Assembly (NCBI GenBank): GCA_014529385.2
Contig: CM043952.1
Span: forward strand, 159,187,557 to 159,233,556
Direction: 5' to 3'
Length of the DNA stretch: 46,000 nucleotides
Origin: Adiantum capillus-veneris
Taxonomy: Eukaryota; Streptophyta; Polypodiopsida; Polypodiales; Pteridaceae
Part shown: positions 10,066 to 21,301 of the stretch, one piece after another
How the letters are laid out: the number at the start of each line of letters is the position of its first letter
Numbering within the stretch: position 1 is the stretch's first letter
Program-made: the position numbers and the translations under genes
The notes under the pieces: generated by a model
Databases searched by the model: none
Told to the model about the DNA's origin: nothing
The model's input: the letters and a program-made list of their open reading frames with translations, nothing else

Positions 10066-10647
10066 TGTCACAAAGTGATGACGTGGCGGACAGCAGAAAC
10101 CCTAATTTCTGCCAGAAACCCTAAAATTCCTGCAAACCCTAATTTCTGCCAGAAACCCTAATTTCCGGAAATCGCGGAGGCGGATTATTATTAAATAATA
10201 ATAAAATTTAAAAAAAAATTGGGAAAATGATGAGCGACGCAAATTTCGCTTTTTTCTCTACTTAAATGAGAAAGAGAGAGAATGCTTTTGCTTTCATGTT
10301 TTGACTCTCTGTGAGAGAGAGAGAGAGCAATTGCTTTTGATTTGAAGCTTTTGGGGCTCTGCTTTTGGGCATCCCTTGTAACCTTTAAATTAGTGGTGAG
10401 GGCCTCACTTCTCAGAGCATCTGGACGCAGAGTCTGAGAGTGAAACCCTAACCGCTCTTTTGTACTTTGATGATTGATTAATATAAAAAGAAATATCGAA
10501 AGGGGCGCCAGTCTTTGGGGCCAATATCTCTAGGCACGGAACTCCGCCGGGCCAGTGCAAATCTATTGTGATCTGTGAATTGTTTTGAAGTGGTTATTTG
10601 GTGCTGTCACAGTTGATTCTTGACTTGGAGTGTCCAAGTCTGTTACA
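10066..10647 (+). repeat. 5' LTR of the chromovirus (582 bp)
   Basis: It runs TGTCACAAAG...CTGTTACA. The first 100 bases hold four AAACCCTAA teloboxes spaced about 19 bp within an AGAAACCCTAATTTCTGCC-like unit. An A/T tract and a GA-rich leader follow. It differs from the 3' LTR mainly in the A/T tract and GA repeat lengths. Confidence 0.93.
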
Positions 10648-10648
10648 G

Positions 10649-10660
10649 TGGTATCAGAGC
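10649..10660 (+). other. primer binding site (tRNA-iMet)
   Basis: TGGTATCAGAGC, one base after the LTR end. It is the same primer type as in the small element at 5294. Confidence 0.9.
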
Positions 10661-10719
10661 ACGGCCGATTTCTCTTCTACGGGAAATCCGATCCCCGAAT
10701 TTTTTTTTCCGCGGCACCT

Positions 10720-12292
10720 ATGGCTTCAGGCAATGTTCAATCGACTCCCTCTGCATCTGGAGATGCGGGCTGGGATCACAACGAAGATTAAGGCAGAGAG
10801 TATGGCCCGCCTTGGCCTACTTAGGCGGAGCGGCGAGAGATAGAGCGTCGCCAGTTGATCAGCGATGCAACAAAGATGATGCTCAATTTTGCCAAGGACC
10901 CGAAGATGGCAAAATATATGAGCAGGACCTCTTTGAAAGAGGTACAGATGGAGTGGCAGAGAACCACAACACCACTCCCGAAACCCGCTCTCAAGAAACC
11001 TTCTGCCTCCAAGAAATATACGGAGAAGGAACTGGAGAACGTGGTTGATGCACGGATTGCTCAGCTTTTTAACACGCAAAAGAAAGCCAAAAAGCACGGC
11101 AAAAAGCAGAAGAAAGGCACTAACTTCCCGGGATATTTGGGTCGTCGGTTGACATTTGACAAGGCAAAGAAACGGAAGAAGCGTGTTCGATTTGAAGGAG
11201 TAACCAGTTCTTCTTCTTCTTCTTCTTCTGAGAGTTCTTCTAGCTCCTCAGATTAGAGCGAAGAAGACAAAAAAAAGCAAAAAGCGAAGCAAGACACAAA
11301 GCTTCGGAACGGGCAAGAAAAAGGCAAAGAAGGCTACATCTCGCCCAGAGACTGACAGTTCTACTGAGGACTCGTCTACAGACAGCTCAGATTCCGATGA
11401 CGGAAAGTTTTATGCGAACAAGAAGAATTTTTACAAAGCCAACCAGTATGACTTTCTCGAAGATAAAAGCAAGAAAGTCCGAGAGTTTAAGGAAGGTGGC
11501 CACTCGATCAAGTTTGATACTTTTCAGGATACTCACATGCTTCGAAGGCTTTGTCTTTTATACAGCAGTTTGACATCTCTTTCGCGGGAGGACGCTATTC
11601 AGAGCACTCCAAGATTCGGAGAGCTGCCTCTTACTTTAAGGGGAATGCTCGTACTTGGTGGTCCACGCTTCTATTAAGCAAGACTGTGCCAGTTACATGG
11701 CTAATTCAAGAGGCTTTTTATTTCTTCTTGGTTGACTCAAGAGTTTGAGCGAGATATACGAGTTGCTTGGAACCATCTCCGGATGACTAAGAGCAATACA
11801 GTGAATTCTTATTGTGAAAGATTCTGGAGCTCTTTTCTACCCGCCTCTTCATTCAAGAAGATCTCGTTCAGAGAACAGATTGAGCGGTTTACCTTGGGTC
11901 TACCTACAGAGATCCGAGATCACTGCTTGGAACAGAAGTCGGCTTCTATTCAGGAGTTGATGAGTCATGCGAAGCGGAGCTTTGCCATTCACTCTGGCAA
12001 TCTGACCTACCCCACAGATGAGGCCATGACACAACGAGCCGAACAAACTTCTGGGAATGAAAGTAGAATGAAAAAGAGCAACCCAGAGAAAAAAAAAAAG
12101 GATGCACGACCCAAGCTTACTCCTGAGGAGAGAGCTCGCTTCATCAGAGAGGGGAAGTGCTTTGGATGCGAGGAACATGGACATATTTCCGCGAAGTGCC
12201 TTGATACGGCACAGAAAGAACAGCATGATAAAAACGACGACAGGTCTGAGAGTTCGAGAGCAGATGAGGAATGTGGCAGAAAAGGCAGATAG
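10720..12292 (+). pseudogene. chromovirus gag
   Basis: The likely start is ATG 10720. The same frame runs to 11256 but is broken by TAA (10789) and a TAG about 33 bases later. This first part is lysine-rich and ends in a serine run. After a frameshift, the gag core appears at 11551-11748 (ARTWWSTLL) and 11732-12292. At residues 143-156 of the last frame is a canonical CCHC zinc knuckle, CFGCEEHGHISAKC, preceded by a lysine-rich linker. Gag would form the virus-like particle and bind the RNA genome. This copy cannot make it in one piece. Confidence 0.85.
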
Positions 12293-12349
12293 AAAAGCAA
12301 AACTGGTACCACATGGCGTAGGACCTGCACCAAATCTAATGAATGAAAG

Positions 12350-12660
12350 TACAAACTTTGCCGCTTTCGGGGCAAAGCGAAGGATCAGGAAGCTCTTTTG
12401 AAGGAGCCAAGGCCAACTTCTTTTCACTTGGAATTGGCGGCTCGATTTGGAACTACGCCCGACAGACTGACGCCACAGGCGGAGGTAGTTCGACTGGCAC
12501 CCGGATGGGATGTTGCCATTACACCGAGCATTGGCAAACTTTGTTTGCAATGACAAGGGTGTTCAGGACACGTGAGTGACGTTCTACTCGGGATCCCTTG
12601 GTACCACAAGAACTACGTCGTGGTTGACTACCGGGCCGAGAAAGCGACTTTGATAAATGA
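12350..12660 (+). pseudogene. chromovirus protease C-terminal remnant
   Basis: In one frame the translation ends in DVLLGIPWYHKNYVVVDYRA, matching the D(V/I)LLG..W......(V/I)D pattern at the end of retroviral-type aspartic proteases. A stop interrupts the frame shortly before it. I could not place the catalytic D(T/S)G clearly. The following 120 bases contain only stops, and integrase begins at about 12775, so about 1.5 kb of reverse transcriptase and RNase H is missing (estimated from the family's usual layout). Confidence 0.6.
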
Positions 12661-12769
12661 AGGGCTTAGAGATTGTACTTGATGAACTTCAGTTTTCTTA
12701 CTCATTCTTTTGGGAGAACTGAACGATGGATAAAGGTTGAATATGTTTTGATGAAAAAGACTATGTTGT

Positions 12770-13570
12770 GAGTTACACAGCCGTTGAGGGAAAAGGTTAT
12801 GACTGATTGCCACTGTCCACCTTTTACGGGTCACCGCGGCATTGCTACCACCATGAAAGGGGTAGAGAGAGATTTCTTTTGGCGGAGACTGAAGAAGGAT
12901 GTGGAAGAGTTTGTGCGCAGTTGCTTGGTATGCCAGAAGGTCAAGTTTGACACGCATAAGGCAAAGGGATTGTTACAGCCTTTACCCATACCCACCCGCC
13001 CCTGGGAAAATATTGAAATGGATTTCTTTTTTTTTTATCTCCCGAGAATACAGAATGATCACGATGATTTTCCGATTACATGGCACGCTTGAGACGATTG
13101 TCTCCGACAGAGACCCCAGATTTATGAGTTTGTTTTGGAAGGCAATTTGGGAGAACATTGGCACGCGGTTGCAGTTCTCGTCATCGTTCCACTTGCAGAC
13201 TGACAGGCAATTTGAGATTGCCAATTCAGTGATTTTAGATTTATTGAATCTTGTATCTCGCATCAGAAGACTCAATGGGAAAAGAACTTACCTTTAGTGG
13301 AATTTGCCTACAATAACACGATACACTCTTCGACGGGGAAGACGCCATGAGAGATTGTTGAAACTGCTGCGAAGGTTCCATCCTTCCTGAGCACGAAAGA
13401 TTAGAAATTTGAAGCGGATGAATATTCGCGAGATTTGGATACGACTTTTGCCAAGGTTCGCGAGACTTTACAGAAGTCTCAAGAACGACAGAAAAAGGCA
13501 GCGGATCGCCATCGTCGCGACTGGAAACTGAAGGAGGATGATTGGGTGCTCTTACTTTTGAGAAGGCACG
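12770..13570 (+). pseudogene. chromovirus integrase, internally deleted
   Basis: The HHCC zinc-binding domain is clear: H..HRG in the first 20 residues after 12784 and CLVCQ about 35 residues later. The core then starts with IEMDF (first acidic residue). After a T-rich frameshift it jumps directly to TIVSDRDPRF (second Asp), so about 35 residues between them are lost. QTDRQFEIAN follows in place of the usual QTDGQTERVN (third catalytic Glu kept). After a further frameshift come VEFAYNNTIHSSTGKTP, a stop, and the basic RQKKAADRHRRDW region. It is non-functional. Confidence 0.85.
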
Positions 13571-13599
13571 CCTAAGAAAGAAAAAGGGAAAGGAGAGGC

Positions 13600-13973
13600 T
13601 TTTTCCAAAGCTTAGTATGTGATACTACGGACCTTTCCAGATTACTGACAAGATAAATGATGTCTCCTTCCGATTGGAACTGCCAGATACTTGGAGGATT
13701 CATAATGCATTGCATGTGAGTCTCTTGAACCCTGTTAAGGGTGATGTGCCTGATGATGGGGAGCCTGATGAGCAACCCGAAGTGGAAGAAAACGAGGAGA
13801 TCCTTGTTCCTAAACAGATTTTGGCACATAACGATACGAAGAAAGGTAAAGTCCGAAGGCGGTTCTTGGTTTAGTTCAAGAACTTTCCTGCATTTGATGC
13901 GAAGTGGATGGAGGAGGAGGACCTAGCAGATACTCCTCGGATTGTGAAACTTTACCTCGATGTTTTGGTTTAG
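13600..13973 (+). pseudogene. integrase C-terminus with chromodomain
   Basis: YYGPFQITDKINDVSFRLEL and HNALHVSLLNP match the C-terminal domain of chromovirus integrases (GPF.V......YRL.LP......FHVS.LK). After an acidic linker comes ILVPKQILAH...RRRFLV, a stop codon in place of one residue, then FKNFP...WMEEEDL. This matches the chromodomain pattern of V..IL....R.Y.VKWKGY...TWEPE.NL. Chromodomains steer integration to histone-marked chromatin. Its presence places the element in the chromovirus branch of Ty3/gypsy. Confidence 0.75.
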
Positions 13974-14565
13974 CATAGTCTACTCCAAACGGAACCCAGA
14001 AACTCAGCTTGGCCAAAGATCTGGTGCAGTGGGATGCACAAGAGGGGAGTCACTCCACTCCTTTGTCAACAGATGCCTCGATTTTGATACTAAAGTCACT
14101 GATGTCTCTTTGAGCTTCAGGGATACTGAGAGCTGACAGTATTCTGCTGGATGACTTTATGAAATGGAATTCCTGATTATGATACTGATTTGTTCTTGAC
14201 TTCTTGTGAGTGCAGGAACTGATAGCCGAAATGACTGCAACATTTTGGTCTGATTGATCTCGAATAGACATGGTTGCAATAGGGGTTAGTCAATCGGACA
14301 TCGATGAGGTCCCGATTGGACCTAGATGTGATTGCTAGCTACATTGCCGATAAATCATGGTCTAAGATCCGAATGAATGTTGAATGTCATGTGATGTCTT
14401 GTGATGTCTGGTGATGTCCTGTGATGTCGTGTGATGTGACTGTCGATTTTGTACATGTGCTAGATGTGTGTTCCTAGTACGTAGGTACTAACAGTCAGTG
14501 TCTGCTAAGACAGTTTATGGCTTTTGTCGGTTTTGCAGGCGTAATCGCGGTCGATTACAATGCTT
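13974..14565 (+). other. 3' untranslated region of the chromovirus
   Basis: Non-coding. At 14390-14440 a GTGATGTC(T/C) unit recurs five or six times in a row, with TCTTGTGATG, CTGGTGATG and CCTGTGATG variants. Confidence 0.7.
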
Positions 14566-14579
14566 TCAAGAGGGGGGTA
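14566..14579 (+). other. polypurine tract of the chromovirus
   Basis: CAAGAGGGGGGTA lies immediately before the 3' LTR. It is the plus-strand primer site for reverse transcription. Confidence 0.85.
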
Positions 14580-15154
14580 TGTCACAAAGTGATGACGTGG
14601 CGGACAGCAGAAACCCTAATTTCTGCCAAAAACCCTAAAATTCCTGCAAACCCTAATTTTTGCCAAAAACCCTAATTTCCGGAAATCGCGGAGGCGGATT
14701 ATTTTTTTATTTTTTTATTTTTTTAAAAAAGGGAAAATGATGAGCGACGCAAATTTCGCTTTTTCTCTACTTAAATGAGAAAGAGAGAGAGAATGCTTTT
14801 GCTTTCATGTTTTGACTCTCTGTGAGAGAGAGAGCAATTGCTTTTGATTTGAAGCTTTTGGGGCTCTGCTTTTGGGCATCCCTTGTAACCTTTAAATTAG
14901 TGGTGAGGGCCTCACTTCTCAGAGCATCTCGACGCAGAGTCTGAGAGTGAAACCCTAACCGCTCTTTTGTACTTTGATGATTGATTAATATAAAAAGAAA
15001 TACCGAAAGGGGCGCCAGTCTTTGGGGCCAATATCTCTAGGCACGGAACTCCGCCAGGCCAGTGCAAATCTATTGTGATCTGTGAATTGTTTTGAAGTGG
15101 TTATTTGGTGCTGTAGCGGTTGATTCTTGACTTGGAGTGTCCAAGTCTGTTACA
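14580..15154 (+). repeat. 3' LTR of the chromovirus (575 bp)
   Basis: It runs TGTCACAAAG...CTGTTACA, followed by the CAATA duplication. Its A/T tract (about 14700-14730) is mostly T-runs, whereas the 5' LTR has mixed ATT repeats. Confidence 0.93.
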
Positions 15155-15159
15155 CAATA

Positions 15160-15690
15160 CTTACCTTACCGGTTCAAAAATAGATGGAGTACTCAACTCC
15201 ATTAGGAGAAATTTTTGTCTTTCCTCAAATTCCTTGAGGATATCTTTCATCGGACTGTATTAAAGTTTTAAGAAACTCACCAATCTTAGAGTCATGTAGG
15301 CAACTCGTCATTCATGTATTTCCAACAGATCGGAAGTTTCCTTATCTAAGAATCTGTTAACTCAATTCCATCTTCCCAACCTCGAGAAGAATAATTTTCC
15401 TAGAAATCAATCTAGGTATCTGTGCTTGCACGTAATCTTGTGCAGGTAGTATTGAGGATCTCAAACCTCTTGTGCCCTCTCGTATCGGGCATACCAGATC
15501 ATGAATCTTTCATCTCGTTTGAACATGTCTTCCTTTGGCAAACAGAGTCTACTATCTCGCCAAAATTGACTAAAGGTCACGAACCCCGCAAGCATCAATG
15601 ATGGCTTGCAAAATTGTAGGCAGATAAAAAGCTAACCGTAGCATCCTCTACCCAAAATGACTAGGTTATTTTGGCAGGCATTTTGTGAAA
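15160..15690 (+). other. host sequence of the chromovirus insertion, upstream of a gag pseudogene
   Basis: No open frame of interest. It is probably the leader or LTR part of the older element whose gag follows at about 15.7 kb. Its left part lies before 10061. Confidence 0.35.
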
Positions 15691-15773
15691 TTTGGCTGCG
15701 ACACTCAAGTTCTTTTCATCATTTCATCCTCCTCCTCCATCCCCATCCTTGCCACGGATTGCACTAGGCTCTA

Positions 15774-16748
15774 TGGAGGCTTTGATGAAGTGCATGATGG
15801 AGATGATGCTACATCAGGAGGCTCAACAGGCCGAAATTGAAAGGGGAAGGGAAGGTCAATGGGCCACAATCGAAATGGAATGCAAAACTCAATGCATAAG
15901 AAAAGAGGAGGTACAGATAAAGCCCCACATGCAAGAGCTTGTTTTCCAAGTTCTCTCTTCGAAGGGCCAGCCACCTAAAGAGGCCAGCAAGTCCTCAGTT
16001 GACCAGATAGAGACGACGACTCCAACAATCCACTCATTGAGAAGTGTAAGTATGATGGTAAGATGGTTGCATCTGTGATTTATTCTTGGTTGCATCAATT
16101 TAACACTTCCTTTGCTACTAACATGAAAAGCACTAACAGTAAAGTTTTAATTGTTGCCATGTATTCATGGGCGATGCCATGTAATTGGTATCAAGCCTGG
16201 CAAGAGGTACAGTTGGCCGCGCACCTTGGGCATGCAACGGATGGCGAGCCACTCTCTTACAATTGGCTTAACTTCTAAGTCAAAAAGGACCACTCTATAC
16301 CACCACCAGTACCTTGATCGATTGAAAGAGGATTGGCAAGCTCTCAAGCAAAATGGGACTCCCGTTACATCTTTTTCTAACCGTATTTTGCAATTTGGTG
16401 TTCAATTGCATAAGTCTAATGAGAATCGCAAGGAGGCTTTTCTCTTTGGTGTTGACAAGTGCATCAAATACGACTTACACATTTTCAACCCTCAAGACTA
16501 CAATAACGCCATCGGGATTGCTCTCGCGAGCGCAAGAAATGAAGCACCACAAAGATAAGCCTAAGAGAACAAGTCAAGTGCCCCTTAGAACCCTCAAAAC
16601 CAACAAAATGATAAGGACCACAGTAACTCTCCCTCTCAATCTTCCAACTACACGGAACTCTTCACCTAACAGTGATAATAAAGAAAAGGGTAAAACTCAA
16701 GCAACCCCTAAGTTGACACCTAATGAAAAATCTACTCAAGGAATAGTA
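15774..16748 (+). pseudogene. gag of an older Ty3/gypsy-like element, truncated before its zinc knuckle
   Basis: The frame starts near ATG 15774 with a methionine- and glutamate-rich N-terminus and passes through KYDGKMVASVIYSWL. It shifts twice and continues as DRLKEDWQALKQNGTPVTSF and NRILQFGVQL. This order matches plant retrotransposon gag (LK Q.G.PV..Y..RF..L..QL). At 16680-16740 the lysine-rich KLTPNEK appears, which in related elements precedes the CCHC knuckle. Homology to the Copia-like LTR begins right there, so the element was cut by that insertion. Confidence 0.65.
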
Positions 16749-16894
16749 GGAAGATGCAATGAAGACAAGGACTGGCTCTTCATCCTGTGGGCACCTCGAC
16801 TCTAATCTAGAACACATACAAAGCCAAACACATGAACAAGGCAGACCTGTGGAGAAGAGAGATCATTGAGGTAGAAAGAGACGGGACATATGAG

Positions 16895-16935
<41 letters not shown>

Positions 16936-17773
16936 GAAAGGCTCTCCATGCTGATAACAATCTGCTCATACAAGTGACCAACAGTGGTCCAGCATAGAAC
17001 TAACATGCCAACTGGATGGACCCGAGGTACACACAAATGCGACTACTACTGACAATGCCAATTGCTCCTGCACACTTAGACCATTAACATGGTCTAGACA
17101 TGGGTATAACCTCCTACATGCTCCGACAACATAGACCTGGTGCACCTCCTCTGGCAAATCTACATGAGGATTTGGATCTCGAATGATCCCTGCCATTGCA
17201 TGATCACAAGGCTCGCGGAAGGCCGTCGTGAGAAAGCACTGCACCATAGAGGTGATCGCTAAGCGCTCCATCTGCTGGCCAAAAACGCCAAAAACGGCAG
17301 CCCAAAAACGCAGGTATAGAAGGCTACCCAAAAATGCTGGGCAACCCCCCTTCCTGCCCACCCATTGCTGGCCTCAAAGGGCTGCCCGTTGGGGCTGAAC
17401 TGCATGCCTCTGATAGCCGGCCCCCCCCGCCCCCCCCCCCCCCCCCCCCCCTCCCCCCCGTCCTCTATGGCCTGCCCAAGCCAGCCCTATATCTCCACCA
17501 CCTAGTAAATATCCCAAAATGGGGAAAATAGAGAAAGTGGCTCATAGGGTCCTGGGAAAGTAGGGAAAAAATGCCTAGGGGGTGCAGAAGGCTACGTGGC
17601 CATGGAACCAAGCAAAAACGCGAGCTAGACATGGCTTGACTCAACCCAACATGAGAAACCTACCTTACATTGGTCGGGCACAGCCACAAAGCAGCCCTCA
17701 CTCCCTAACACTTGTCCCTGGGAGAAACTGGGACTGATTGGACAAACCAAGAGGAATGCCTGGACTCTTAACA
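16749..17773 (-). repeat. LTR A (3' LTR) of the Copia-like array
   Basis: On the minus strand it starts TGTTAAGAGTCC right after a GAGAGGGGG tract. The homologous LTR B ends TTTTGACA at its primer site. It includes a GA microsatellite (16898-16931) and a poly-C tract (17421-17459), both also present in LTR B. The low-coordinate end is where similarity to LTR B stops. Confidence 0.65.
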
Positions 17774-17783
17774 CCCCCTCTCA
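17774..17783 (-). other. polypurine tract of the Copia-like element
   Basis: TGAGAGGGGG on the minus strand directly before the LTR start TGTTAAG. In the second copy (about 23904) the tract and the first bases of the LTR, about 23 bp, are missing. Confidence 0.6.
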
Positions 17784-20700
17784 ACCTTGGAATGGAAGTC
17801 GGACCAGAAAGCTGGAGTCAGCAATCTGCAACTGTAAAGAGAGGGTTTCGTGGACGAGGGTATCTGCTACTGAACTTCGAGATCGAATAATATGTGGCCA
17901 TCATACCATCCAACCACTAGCTACCCCCGAAAGACGTCCGAGAAGTACAATGTTATCCCCTGAAAGTAAATGCAGCTCTAACAAGAAGCTCCTCAAGCCA
18001 ACGGACTCATAAGTCACACAACCAGCATCTGTAGAAGATACTGTCGTGACCGCTCCAAGAGAATGCATCAATATTGAGGGTAAGGCATAAAATACTAGTA
18101 TTCGGATCATTTCCCAACTCTAAAGTGCTACACCCTCGAGCATAGAGTCAAAAATCTGCACCTTCGGTCTTATACCACATGTCAGAAACTCCAACTTGCT
18201 ACGGAAAGTCCAAGGAAAGAAACAACTGAGGCTGAGGAATTATATGTCCAATGACAAAGAACCAAAGAACTGCACCAACCACCATATACAATGATGAGTT
18301 GCAAACTGAATATGAGAGCTTCATCGAAACTGAGAGTGAAACTGCGACTCAGCTGCAACTATCTAGAACACATCCCAAAGGAGTATCACCCCACTCCCCA
18401 AGAGAATCAGGAACAAACATCCAGCAGAAAGGAACATACATCAATACTGAGACTGCAGCTAGCACAGCAAGATCAAGAGACCCTGCTCCCAAGCTCTACG
18501 AGTGAAGAACAAGGTGCTATAGAAAGCCACCAAATAGACTATTAATCCACATGGAACCACAAGAACTGTATTGAAGAAGTCTCGAAAACGAAATCCCAAG
18601 CTAGCTCCACATCCCCCTGTGAAGGGAGAACACACGAACCATGGAAAACTGTCATTACTCTCCAACAGTCTCTGCCTCTATAATTGGATCACCCGGGATA
18701 GGTGAATTCAAGAGGAATAAATAAACCTGTGGAACATAGAACAAAATCTGGGATAACCAATAAGACTGTCTCCCCATTAAGAAGAATGTCGACTAATTGT
18801 AATTGGTTCCTAGTCCAAAAAAGACCACTATCCACCTGTAGGAGATAACATGCCACTCTTAAGGAGGGAAGCAGGTGTGTCCTAAATGGTACAACCTCCA
18901 GGGATTAATCTAAAAGACGAGGCTTAAAACTACTGCTCGGATGCACTGGGAAGAGCAATTGTCACACCACAAATCCGAAAGACGAGGTAGCCACCGAAAT
19001 GGCTAAAGAAGAACATCCGCCAAGATACTAATTGCACTGTGGGCTGAAGCACATCATCCAAGACCGCAAGAAATGGGCAAGGGAGACCAAGGACTAGAAG
19101 ACACCGTACATGGTACTCCATTGAATGGAGCACTGAAAGTCGACTAAAGATAATAACCTGGAAGCACCCTCTGAAAGAGAAGGATCCTCAAAAGTACGCT
19201 CTGAGGTAACAACTGACTCAATCCCATGTCGGAACAAAGCAAACACTGTCACTGAAAGCTCTAGAGCTTAAGCTGAGAGCTCCCCCAAAGACAGGAAGTC
19301 CCCCTCTCGCTCAATCCTAGGAAAAAAGAATTAGTACCACCATAAAGAAATTTGAGATAACCTAGAGTAAAATTGCTTTCTCTATAACTAAATAGCAAAA
19401 CCTAAATCTCATAGAACTCGAGACTCAAAGAGAATCGCACCATCGGTGAACTCGGACCGCGAACAATAGCAAGACCTAAAAGGTCGTCATCTGAGGATCG
19501 TGTTTGCCAAAGAAGACGTCGGGGTCCAAAAGAAAACCTAGCTACTCAAGCTAACTCCCTAAGATCAAACCAAATGTCCGCCACTTCTCTGGATCTACCC
19601 AGATCAAGCCTGTAGGTACAATCCAATACAATATGGCAAACTACATAAAGACTCCAAAGAGCACATATACTCCCACTCTTGTAATCTTGCTTCCTTAAAA
19701 CCTTCAATAAAACTGTCCTTTGTACTGGCGTTGAAGAAAGCATACCCACAACTCAATTGTGCAATCAATATCCAATATACAACATGACTCCAATACTCAA
19801 GGAAAGAGCAAATACCCGGCTCGGGGAGCAAGCCCAAGAGAAACGCTCGGACTAATTGTAACATGCCAGAAAGCTAGGCAAAAGACTGCAAGCGAAGAGC
19901 CTGCTATACTAGCTAGTCATGGCCAAACCTGCACCCGAAGGGCTGTCCCAAGGTTGAAGCTCTCCAAAGGGATGTATGAAAGAAGCATCCAAATGTTGCT
20001 TATTGAGGGACAGTGTGACATGAAACGTTTCGAGGTTTCGTGCGTGTCGGGGTTTCGAGGTTTTTGAAACGTTTCGTTTTGGAGCTCAAAGAAAGAGAAA
20101 CACAAGTTTTGTTTTATATGTATGTTCGCATAATTATACATTAAATATATATACAAATTCGCCTATCAAGACATGTGAAATACCAAAATCTAGATGTGAG
20201 ACTTGAGTCATGAGTGAACAAGGTAAGTCGTCGGCAGCCAGCATCGACAACGTACAGGTAAAGACGAGGGGGCGAGGCTAACGTGTAAGGTTCACACACA
20301 CACACACAGAGAAATTATTCGATGTGCGTAAGAGTCAAAAAATCTATCAATTTTTTGGGGCGGCCTTTGTGCATGGCTTAAAAATCCCCAAATGGGTGGT
20401 TTGAGGTAGTTGCTCAAAAGGGGGCCAAAAAAAAAACAAAAACAATTCTTCGAAACGTTTCGGCCGTTTCGCTGTTTCAGAGGGCTAAAACGGGTTTTTA
20501 TGTCACTATGCTACGGGAGTATCGACACTACGTACAAACTTGTCATTCGAAGGATCTCGAAAAATCTGTTGTCGATCATCAAGAAAATTGCCCATAGAAG
20601 GTTACAAACCTGTCCCAAGACTGGTGTAGACTAGCTCACAAGGATCGTAAACTATCCCACAACTAATACTGACAAGCTCACGAAAGGGCAAGAAGTGGCT

Positions 20701-21158
20701 TTGGAGATGTAGGAATCCCCCTCTACTTATCAAAGCCAACTCCAACACATGCACCTCAACTGTTGCAGAACATCCTCTACTTCAAGAAGGAAAGAGATCC
20801 CTCTCTGTAATCCACAATCCACAAACTGGTACAAAAGTGCAGTTGAATCATCAACCTACTACCCATCAAATAGGTAGCTCCGTCGACAAATCCAAGAAAG
20901 ATGTGCATTTGCAAAAGGCACACAAAATCTACCAATCCATCTCCTCGAAGAAAACACGGCCACAAAAACCTCCTCCAGAAGTGTTGAAGAAGAACCTATT
21001 GTTGTCCAAGCACTTCTCTCTGAAGAAGAAGCTAGAAATGAATACGTCCCTTTTTTAGTCCAACAACCACATGCTAGTTCCCCTTGCGGGAAGACACGGT
21101 AACATGATTCCATCTAGGAAGAAACAAAAGCAAGCATCCAGGTAATCGTATCACCATA
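17784..21158 (-). pseudogene. internal region of the Copia-like element, highly decayed
   Basis: Short minus-strand frames at 17901-18110, 18930-19133, 19546-19749 and 19604-19864 have no strong match. The first resembles the homologous frame at 24024-24266. At 17840-17890 the minus strand reads VADTLVHETLSLQL, a plausible end of Copia RNase H. No catalytic YVDD of reverse transcriptase was found. A separate short transposon-like insert occupies 20011-20510. Confidence 0.4.
20011..20510. mobile_element. candidate 500-bp MITE with AAACGTTTCG motifs
   Basis: The ends CAGTGTGACAT and, inverted, CATAGTGACAT match at 9 of 11 positions. Inside, the palindrome GAAACGTTTCG occurs near both ends (20022, 20067, 20451) next to GTTTCG repeats. 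Flanking octamers TTGAGGGA and CTACGGGA agree at only five of eight positions, so a hAT-type target duplication is weak. A CA microsatellite lies at 20292-20308. Confidence 0.4.
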
Positions 21159-21171
21159 GGGCTCTGATACA
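21159..21171 (-). other. primer binding site of the Copia-like element (tRNA-iMet type, one base lost)
   Basis: The minus strand reads TGTATCAGAGCCC directly after the LTR terminal TTTTGACA. The consensus is TGGTATCAGAGC, so a single G is missing. Confidence 0.6.
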
Positions 21172-21301
21172 TGTCAAAAGTGGCAGTGGAAGATACAATG
21201 AAGACAAGAACTGGCTCGTGATCCGGTGGGCACTTCGACTCCAATCTAGAACATGCCAAACACATGAATTCGTGGAGAAGAGAGATCACTGAGGTGGAAA
21301 G

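Larger units (their letters stand above)
10066..15154 (+). mobile_element. Ty3/gypsy chromovirus, internally deleted (no RT or RNase H)
   Basis: A complete insertion of 5,089 bp with TG...CA LTRs, a tRNA-iMet primer site, a polypurine tract and perfect CAATA duplications at 10061-10065 and 15155-15159. Coding remnants in order are gag with a CCHC knuckle, a protease-like tail, integrase and a chromodomain. Reverse transcriptase and RNase H, normally between protease and integrase, are absent. The integrase core is also shortened, and several stops and frameshifts are present. The LTRs differ by roughly nine substitutions outside one A/T tract (by eye), so the insertion is fairly recent while its coding part is badly broken. 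Confidence 0.93.

Noticed and set aside
17421-17459. Poly-C tracts (also 23562-23590) as G-quadruplex regulatory sites
   Set aside because: They are shared between LTR copies, but long C homopolymers are prone to assembly error and there is no further support.
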